11,119 bases of DNA from an uncultured Eubacteriales bacterium (GTDB taxonomy: Bacteria > Bacillota > Clostridia > Christensenellales > CAG-917). A program made the position numbers and the translations under genes. Of this stretch, positions 6,816-11,119 are shown piece by piece (positions within the stretch are counted from its first letter, which is position 1; every line of letters starts with the position of its first letter). The notes beneath the pieces were generated by a model that saw only the letters and a list, made by a program, of their open reading frames with translations, ran no database searches and was not told where the DNA came from. The DNA lies in contig URTQ01000037.1 in the NCBI GenBank assembly GCA_900550855.1, positions 1-11,119 on the forward strand. The letters are read 5' to 3'.

Positions 6816-8096
6816 ATGAGAAAACATATCGACAGCGCATACAAAATACTATCAAAAGTGTTTCAAGAGGGAACGTACAGCAATATGGCGTTCCTCGGCG
6901 AGCGCGTGAGCGATATGTCAACGAGGCTCGTGTACGGAACTCTCGAAGAGAACGTGAAAATCGAGTATATACTCAATCAACTCGTCGAGAAAAAACCGCA
7001 AAAATCCGTGCTTACGCTCTTGAAAATCGGGACGTACGCGCTTCTTAATCTCACGGACGTGCCGAAATTCGCAATAGTCAGCGAGTGCGTGGAAGTTGCA
7101 AAATCCAACGGAAAAGGCGGCGCGAGCGGATTTGTAAACGCCGTTCTCAAAAAAGTTGCGGACAACAAGTTTACGCTTCCGAGTGAAAGCGACGATTGCT
7201 ATTTGTCGGTGACGTACTCGAAACCGAAATGGTTTTGCGATAAACTCGTGGCGCAATACGGCAAAGAAAAGGCTGTCGAGATTATATCCGCAAAAAGCGA
7301 TACGCTCGAACATATCCGTATAAACAGCCGTATGGCAACGCCGAGCGACGTCGAATTTTTGCTCAAAAAGAACAAAGTCGAGTTCAAAAAGAGCGACGTC
7401 GGCGGCTATATCGTCAAAGCGACGGATTGCGTGAAGCATATGTTTGACAAAGGACTCGTGACGTTTCAATCGCCGTCGAGTATGCTCGCCGTGCAGGCTT
7501 TGAGCGTTACGGACGGGGCGCAAGTTCTCGATATATGTTCAGCACCAGGGGGCAAGGCGGTGTATATGAGCGAGGTTTGTCCACACGGCAAAATCACCGC
7601 GTGCGACCTTTATCCGCACAGGGTTGCGCTCATTCAAAAGTACAAAAACCGTATGCATACGCCCAACGTAAAAGCAATTCAAGCCGACGCTTGCGTTTTG
7701 AACGATGAATGGAAGGATTCTTTCGATTTCGTGCTTTGCGACGCGCCGTGTTCGTGCCTCGGCACGTTCAAAAAACATCCCGACGTGTTCTTGAACAAGG
7801 ACGAAAAGTGCGTCAGAGAACTTGCCGATACGCAACGAAAAATCATCGAAAATGCCGCAAAATATCTCAAAGTAGGCGGCAAAATGGTATATTCCACTTG
7901 CACGCTTTTCAAGGAAGAAAACGACGACGTTGTAAACGATTTTCTTGCGGAAAACGACGGTTTTGCGCTTGAAAAAATAGACGGACTCGACCGTATAGAC
8001 GGCGGAAAATACATCGATAACGACGGCACGATTCAAATTTTGCCGCACGAGGAATACGACGGATTCTTTATCGCAAAGATTCAGAGGCTAAAATGA
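6816..8096 (+). CDS. rsmB: 16S rRNA (cytosine-967-C5) methyltransferase
   Basis: The 426-aa SAM-dependent enzyme makes m5C967 (E. coli numbering) in 16S rRNA. The N-terminal NusB-like helical RNA-binding domain is at about 1-135 and the Rossmann methyltransferase at about 160-426. SAM motif I is VLDICSAPGGKAVYMSE (237-253). Motif IV is DAPCSCLG (309-316) with Cys312, which assists product release. Motif VI is YSTCTLFKEEN (359-369) with the catalytic nucleophile Cys362. Relatives usually read PCSG in motif IV; here Gly is Cys314. AAGGAA (6807-6812) is close to the ATG. The preceding 52-bp gap has a weak CGCA/TGCG inverted repeat (6769-6782) and an A-rich stretch. It overlaps rlmN by 4 nt (ATGA), implying coupled translation of two rRNA methyltransferases. 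Confidence 0.96.
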   Translation: MRKHIDSAYKILSKVFQEGTYSNMAFLGERVSDMSTRLVYGTLEENVKIEYILNQLVEKKPQKSVLTLLKIGTYALLNLTDVPKFAIVSECVEVAKSNGKGGASGFVNAVLKKVADNKFTLPSESDDCYLSVTYSKPKWFCDKLVAQYGKEKAVEIISAKSDTLEHIRINSRMATPSDVEFLLKKNKVEFKKSDVGGYIVKATDCVKHMFDKGLVTFQSPSSMLAVQALSVTDGAQVLDICSAPGGKAVYMSEVCPHGKITACDLYPHRVALIQKYKNRMHTPNVKAIQADACVLNDEWKDSFDFVLCDAPCSCLGTFKKHPDVFLNKDEKCVRELADTQRKIIENAAKYLKVGGKMVYSTCTLFKEENDDVVNDFLAENDGFALEKIDGLDRIDGGKYIDNDGTIQILPHEEYDGFFIAKIQRLK

Positions 8097-9148
8097 ACGA
8101 AAGTACGCAAAAAACGGTCATGCTCGGACTTAGCAGAGAGGAAATTGCCTCTCTTATTCCCGATTGTCCGAAATATACCGCTTCGCAAATCTACTCGTTT
8201 TTGCAGGACGGAAAGGATTTTGACGAAATGACGTCGCTCAAAAAGGATTTGCGTGAACGTCTAAAAGAAGATTTCGTTGCGAATCCCGTGAGTATTCTCG
8301 AAGTGTTTACAGGCAAGTCGGGCACGAAAAAGTATCTGTTCAGGCTTTTGGACGACAATCTCATCGAGGGCGTGTATATGCCGCACGATTACGGCGATAC
8401 GCTTTGTCTGTCCACGCAAATAGGTTGCCGTATGGGCTGCACGTTTTGCGCTTCGACCCTCGACGGACTCGTTCGAAATCTCACGCCTGCCGAAATGCTC
8501 GGTCAAGTCATTTGCGTAAACCGCGACAACGGCGGCAACGCAAAATCGAGAGCGGTGACGAATCTCGTGCTTATGGGAAGCGGCGAGCCATTCGACAACT
8601 ACGACAACGTGCTTGAATTTCTCGACAAAGTGAGCGATTCAAACGGCATAAACATCAGCGAGCGCAATATATCCTTGTCCACTTCGGGACTTTGCGACAA
8701 AATCCGCAAGTTTGCCGACAGCGGACACAAAGTCACGCTTTCTATAAGTCTACACGCACCGTTTGACGACCTTAGAAGCGCGCTTATGCCCGTAAACAGA
8801 GCGTATTCCGTCAAGCAACTCGTGGACAGCGCAAGATATTATTTCGACAAAACGGGGCGCAGAGTCATATTCGAGTACACGCTCATAAAGGGCGAAAACG
8901 ACTCGGATGCTTGCGCAAGAGAACTCGCAAAACTCTTGAAAGGTTTTCCGTCGCACGTCAATCTCATAAGGCTTAACGAGGTCAAAGAGCGCAATCACGT
9001 TGCGCCGAGCGTTGACGCTACGGAAGAGTTTTTGCATAAACTCGAAAAACTCGGCGTGTCGGCGACAATACGCAGAAGTTTGGGCAACGACATCGAGGGC
9101 GCGTGCGGTCAACTTCGCAGAAGATACCTCGAAAACGTCGAAAAATAA
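8093..9148 (+). CDS. rlmN: Dual-specificity 23S rRNA/tRNA adenine-C2 methyltransferase
   Basis: The 351-aa radical SAM enzyme forms 2-methyladenosine at A2503 of 23S rRNA and A37 of tRNAs. The CxxxCxxC cluster motif binding the 4Fe-4S centre is Cys112, Cys116 and Cys119 (GCRMGCTFC). The two catalytic cysteines are also visible: Cys338 in ACGQL, which carries the methyl group, and Cys105, seven residues before the cluster, which resolves the intermediate. MGSGEPFDN (161-169) and SISLHAP (217-223) are further family motifs. Length is normal (about 345-385 aa). Cfr resistance enzymes are related, but operon context right after rsmB points to RlmN. The start lies in the ATGA overlap with rsmB, with AGAGG at 8083-8087 five nt upstream. 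In many Firmicutes prpC and prkC follow; here rsgA comes next. Confidence 0.97.
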   Translation: MNESTQKTVMLGLSREEIASLIPDCPKYTASQIYSFLQDGKDFDEMTSLKKDLRERLKEDFVANPVSILEVFTGKSGTKKYLFRLLDDNLIEGVYMPHDYGDTLCLSTQIGCRMGCTFCASTLDGLVRNLTPAEMLGQVICVNRDNGGNAKSRAVTNLVLMGSGEPFDNYDNVLEFLDKVSDSNGINISERNISLSTSGLCDKIRKFADSGHKVTLSISLHAPFDDLRSALMPVNRAYSVKQLVDSARYYFDKTGRRVIFEYTLIKGENDSDACARELAKLLKGFPSHVNLIRLNEVKERNHVAPSVDATEEFLHKLEKLGVSATIRRSLGNDIEGACGQLRRRYLENVEK

Positions 9149-9155
9149 CCGAAAA

Positions 9156-9238
9156 ATGCGATATATCGCATAAAAAAACGATGTAAATCGCAACCAAGAC
9201 AAATCAAAAACATACATAGAAAATGCGGATTTAATCCG
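9156..9238 (+). repeat. Three stem-loops in the rlmN-rsgA gap
   Basis: A 16-nt perfect palindrome lies at 9156-9171 (ATGCGATA/TATCGCAT). A second stem, CGAT (9179-9182) with ATCG (9187-9190), and a third, CGGAT (9226-9230) with ATCCG (9234-9238), follow. The first and third look like degenerate copies of one unit: AAAATGCG, a GAT/ATC core, then a run of six or seven A. All sit in the 125-bp gap (9149-9273) where other Firmicutes carry prpC-prkC. No ORF is visible in the gap, and the stems lack T-runs. Confidence 0.6.
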
Positions 9239-9273
9239 AAAAAACAAAGCAAAATCGAAAGCGTAAAGGCAGA

Positions 9274-10131
9274 ATGAAAACGTACAAAGGCAGAGTTATA
9301 AAGGCGGTCGCTTCAAAATTTTTCGTTGACACCGACGAGGGCGTCAAGGTTTGTTTTGCACGCAAAAGGCTGAAAAACGACGGCTTGATTTACGTTGGCG
9401 ACTACGTCGAAATCGCAAAAGAGCGCGATAGTTTCGTCATAGAAAACGTCGAGCCGCGCAAAAATCGACTTATTCGTCCGTACGTTTCAAACGTCGACGT
9501 ATGCTTCATCGTGATTGCGCCCGAACCTGAACCCGACTTTCTGCTCGTCGACAAAATCATTGTAAACTGCCTCGTGGAAGGTATCGAACCCGTGCTCGTT
9601 AAAAATAAGTGCGACGTTAAAGCAATCGATACGAGTGAATACGACGGCGTTGTAAAGCAGATAGAATGTAGCGCGCAAACGGGCGAAAACGTCAAAAAAA
9701 TCGTGGACTGCGCAAAGGGCAAAACCGCTTGCTTTGCAGGTCAATCGGCTGTTGGCAAGAGTTCGCTTCTCAACAATATTCTCGATTGCGATTTGCTCGA
9801 AGTGGGCGAACTTGCAAAAAAGATAAAGCGCGGCAAGAATACGACGAGAAAAACCGAGATTTTCCATATCGGCGAATCGACTTATTTCGTGGATACTTGC
9901 GGCTTTTCTATGCTCGAAACGGTGGACGTCGCGCCCGAAAACCTCAGACTCTATTTCGACGATTTGGAAGCGTTCAGAAAAGAGTGCCGCTTCAATATGT
10001 GCACGCACATAGACGAACCCGATTGCGCCGTAAAAGCGCACGTCGGCAAGGAAATAGGCGAGGGCAGATACGAAAGGTATAAGACGATTTATCAAGAACT
10101 GGTCGAGAGAAAAGAGAAGCAGTACGATTAA
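9274..10131 (+). CDS. rsgA: Small ribosomal subunit biogenesis GTPase
   Basis: The 285-aa circularly permuted GTPase checks late 30S maturation near the decoding centre. The N-terminal OB fold is at about 1-68 (VGDYVEI). The permuted GTPase motifs come in the order G4 NKCD (111-114), G5 SAQTG (133-137), G1 GQSAVGKS (156-163), G2 around Thr190-Thr191 (KNTTRKTE), and G3 DTCG (207-210). The C-terminal zinc knuckle is Cys238, Cys243, His245 and Cys251, within CRFNMCTH and EPDC. Length is normal (about 290 aa). Relatives usually have DTPGF in G3 and HTT in G2; here they read DTCGF and NTT, and G1 has Ala where Gly is usual. The ATG at 9274 has AAAGG (9265-9269) at short spacing. Position before rpe is standard for Firmicutes (cpgA/yloQ). 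Confidence 0.96.
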   Translation: MKTYKGRVIKAVASKFFVDTDEGVKVCFARKRLKNDGLIYVGDYVEIAKERDSFVIENVEPRKNRLIRPYVSNVDVCFIVIAPEPEPDFLLVDKIIVNCLVEGIEPVLVKNKCDVKAIDTSEYDGVVKQIECSAQTGENVKKIVDCAKGKTACFAGQSAVGKSSLLNNILDCDLLEVGELAKKIKRGKNTTRKTEIFHIGESTYFVDTCGFSMLETVDVAPENLRLYFDDLEAFRKECRFNMCTHIDEPDCAVKAHVGKEIGEGRYERYKTIYQELVERKEKQYD

Positions 10132-10134
10132 AAA

Positions 10135-10237
10135 TTGCGCCTGCGGCGCAAACGATATCCGCTGTGCGCATGAAATCCTCGCTTCGCTCGGGTGATATCC
10201 AAACTCTGTTTGGATGAAATCCACGCTTTGCGTGGGT
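10135..10237. repeat. Tandem hairpin array between rsgA and rpe
   Basis: Five consecutive hairpins have 3-nt loops. H1 is TTGCGCC/GGCGCAA (10135-10151), loop TGC. H2 is ATCCGC/GCGCAT (10157-10171), loop TGT, with one mismatch. H3 is ATCCTCGC/GCTCGGGT (10175-10193), loop TTC, with a 2x2 internal mismatch. H4 is ATCCAAAC/GTTTGGAT (10197-10215), loop TCT, perfect. H5 is ATCCACGC/GCGTGGGT (10219-10237), loop TTT, with one G-T wobble. H2-H5 share the outer ATCC arm, repeat every 18-22 bp, and are joined by GAA or GAT. The inner stem changes between copies while pairing is mostly kept. There is no T-run, so it is not a terminator. The rest of the 164-bp gap (10132-10295) is A/T-rich leader with no convincing promoter. 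Confidence 0.8.
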
Positions 10238-10282
10238 TGCGGAATATTTGAATAACAAATTCAACTATCTAAATAAAAGAAT

Positions 10283-10288
10283 AAGAGG
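10283..10288 (+). promoter_or_regulatory. Ribosome binding site deciding the rpe start
   Basis: AAGAGG at 10283-10288 lies 7 nt before the ATG at 10296. This supports the shorter Rpe, which opens with the family sequence LVAPSMLAADF. The in-frame ATG at 10248 would add 16 residues (N/K/R-rich, unlike the family) and has no ribosome site. Confidence 0.75.
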
Positions 10289-10295
10289 TAAAGTT

Positions 10296-10937
10296 ATGTT
10301 GGTTGCACCTTCAATGCTTGCCGCCGATTTCGGCAATATGGCAACGGAAGTCAAGAATATCGAAAAATGGGGCGCGGATATCGTTCACGCCGACGTTATG
10401 GACGGCGTTTACGTCCCGAACATCACTTTCGGTATGCCGATGATAAAAGCGTTCAAGCAAAACTCGACGTTGCCCGTTGACGCTCATCTTATGATAACCA
10501 AGCCCGAAAAGTACGTCGGCAAGTTTTGCGACGCGGGGGCGGATATCGTGACGTTTCACCCCGACGCGTCCGACGACGTGCAAGGCGCACTCGATATAAT
10601 CAAATCGAAAGGTAAAAAGTGCGGTTTGGTGATCAATGCCGACGTCGATTTCGACGTTGTAAAACCCTATCTGAATCAAATCGATATGCTCGTTATTATG
10701 ACCGTTCAGGCAGGGTTCGGAGGTCAAAGTTTTATGCCGCAATGCCTTGCAAAAGCCAAACTCGGCGCAATAGAGCGCGAAAAACACGGATATAAATATC
10801 TCATCGAAGTGGACGGCGGCGTGAGCGAGAAAAATATTGTGCTTCTTAAAGACGCAGGCGTTGACGTGTCGGTTGCGGGAAGTTCTGTCTTTAAGTCAGA
10901 AAATCCGCAAAAAACGATAAAGTCGCTTCATATCTAA
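10296..10937 (+). CDS. rpe: Ribulose-phosphate 3-epimerase
   Basis: This 213-aa TIM-barrel enzyme interconverts ribulose 5-phosphate and xylulose 5-phosphate in the non-oxidative pentose phosphate pathway. Family features include Ser6 in APSMLAADF, metal ligands and catalytic residues His31, Asp33 (HADVMDG), His64 (DAHLM) and Asp173 (VDGGV), and the phosphate-binding ends GFGGQ (140-144) and AGSSVF (194-199). Length is typical (about 215-220 aa). Two normally conserved loops differ: NPATP reads NADVDF (114-119), and the VNPGFGGQ segment reads VQAGFGGQ (137-144). Catalytic residues are intact, so an active epimerase is expected. Another sugar-phosphate epimerase of the same fold is the main alternative, though position after rsgA favours rpe. 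It is separated from rsgA by the hairpin array and followed by the operon terminator. Confidence 0.93.
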   Translation: MLVAPSMLAADFGNMATEVKNIEKWGADIVHADVMDGVYVPNITFGMPMIKAFKQNSTLPVDAHLMITKPEKYVGKFCDAGADIVTFHPDASDDVQGALDIIKSKGKKCGLVINADVDFDVVKPYLNQIDMLVIMTVQAGFGGQSFMPQCLAKAKLGAIEREKHGYKYLIEVDGGVSEKNIVLLKDAGVDVSVAGSSVFKSENPQKTIKSLHI

Positions 10938-10938
10938 T

Positions 10939-10981
10939 GCGGCGATATGTTGCGGTAATCGTCGCTGATTGCACATAATCA
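10939..10981 (+). repeat. Stem-loops just after rpe
   Basis: GCGGCGAT (10939-10946) pairs with ATCGTCGC (10958-10965), eight pairs with one G-T, around an 11-nt loop. TGATT (10966-10970) then pairs with AATCA (10977-10981). The first stem starts two bases after the rpe stop codon and has no T-run, so it could protect the 3' end of the message, but termination happens further on at 11022. Confidence 0.55.
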
Positions 10982-11021
10982 ATTAAATCGTTATAAAGCG
11001 TTTATTGAAGTATTTGAACGG

Positions 11022-11049
11022 AAAACGAATCTTTTTAGGTTCGTTTTTT
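11022..11049 (+). terminator. Rho-independent terminator ending the operon
   Basis: AAAACGAATC (11022-11031) pairs with GGTTCGTTTT (11038-11047), with one T-G wobble, around a TTTTTA loop. A run of six T (11044-11049) and further T follow. It lies 84 bp after rpe and before the next gene, so it closes the yicC-rpe transcription unit. Confidence 0.85.
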
Positions 11050-11103
11050 CTTTTGTAACGTTTGGCGTTTTTTATTCATACCTTGTAAAAAACGAGGTGA
11101 AGT

Positions 11104-11119
11104 ATGAACAAAATCATTT
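11104..11119 (+). CDS. Start of a further gene, cut by the window edge
   Basis: An ATG at 11104 opens a frame reading M-N-K-I-I before the window ends. GAGGTGA (11094-11100) is a good ribosome site four to five nt upstream. In related Firmicutes thiN often follows rpe, but five residues cannot identify the product, and the terminator at 11022 argues that it is a separate transcription unit. Confidence 0.5.

Noticed and set aside
8093..9148. Cfr-type antibiotic resistance methyltransferase instead of RlmN
   Set aside because: The conserved housekeeping position directly after rsmB, with ATGA coupling, fits RlmN; the shared radical SAM motifs alone do not indicate Cfr.
10135..10237. CRISPR array or intrinsic terminator in the rsgA-rpe gap
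   Set aside because: Units are only 18-22 bp apart, with no spacer-like unique sequence and no cas genes; stems lack a T-run.
10248..10295. N-terminal extension of rpe from the ATG at 10248
   Set aside because: The added 16 residues do not match the family, there is no ribosome site for that ATG, and AAGAGG lies 7 nt before the ATG at 10296.
11053..11082. Possible promoter (TTGTAA with a TTCATA-like -10) before the last partial gene
   Set aside because: The -10 match is poor and spacing is not optimal, so it is too weak to list.

Overview
The window reads as a conserved housekeeping locus of a low-GC-lineage Gram-positive bacterium, most likely an uncultured gut-type member of the Clostridia. 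The evidence is the gene order yicC-gmk-rpoZ-coaBC-priA-def-fmt-rsmB-rlmN-rsgA-rpe, all on the + strand. This is the classic Bacillus/Clostridium block around the omega subunit, coaBC and priA. The species cannot be named from the sequence alone.

Layout. Positions 1-113 hold a Rho-independent terminator for an upstream gene and a good extended -10 promoter. From 114 to 10937 there are eleven complete genes with short gaps. Two junctions are ATGA overlaps (coaBC/priA and rsmB/rlmN). No intrinsic terminator on the + strand lies inside the run, so it is probably one long transcription unit. It ends at a hairpin plus T-run at 11022-11049. A new gene preceded by a Shine-Dalgarno sequence starts at 11104 and runs off the window.

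How the genes work together. Most act in RNA metabolism or translation: YicC (RNA endonuclease family), omega (RNA polymerase), Def and Fmt (removing and adding the formyl group at initiator Met), RsmB (16S rRNA m5C methylation), RlmN (23S rRNA/tRNA m2A methylation) and RsgA (30S maturation GTPase). The others are Gmk (GMP to GDP), CoaBC (4'-phosphopantetheine for CoA), PriA (replication restart helicase) and Rpe (pentose phosphate epimerase). Two elements commonly found in this order are missing: remA between yicC and gmk, and the prpC-prkC phosphatase/kinase pair between rlmN and rsgA.

The most unusual material is noncoding. The rsgA-rpe gap carries a tandem array of small hairpins (10135-10237). 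Its outer stem (ATCC/GGAT-like) and 3-nt loops are repeated while the inner stem changes and mostly keeps pairing. Nearly every other gap of about 50 bp or more also contains short inverted repeats, usually followed by an A-rich leader. Several enzymes carry non-consensus residues in otherwise invariant motifs (Gmk, RsgA, Rpe, RsmB). I see no defence, mobile, secretion or biosynthetic system, and nothing that I would call a new multi-gene system. No stretch over 300 bases lacks a gene.
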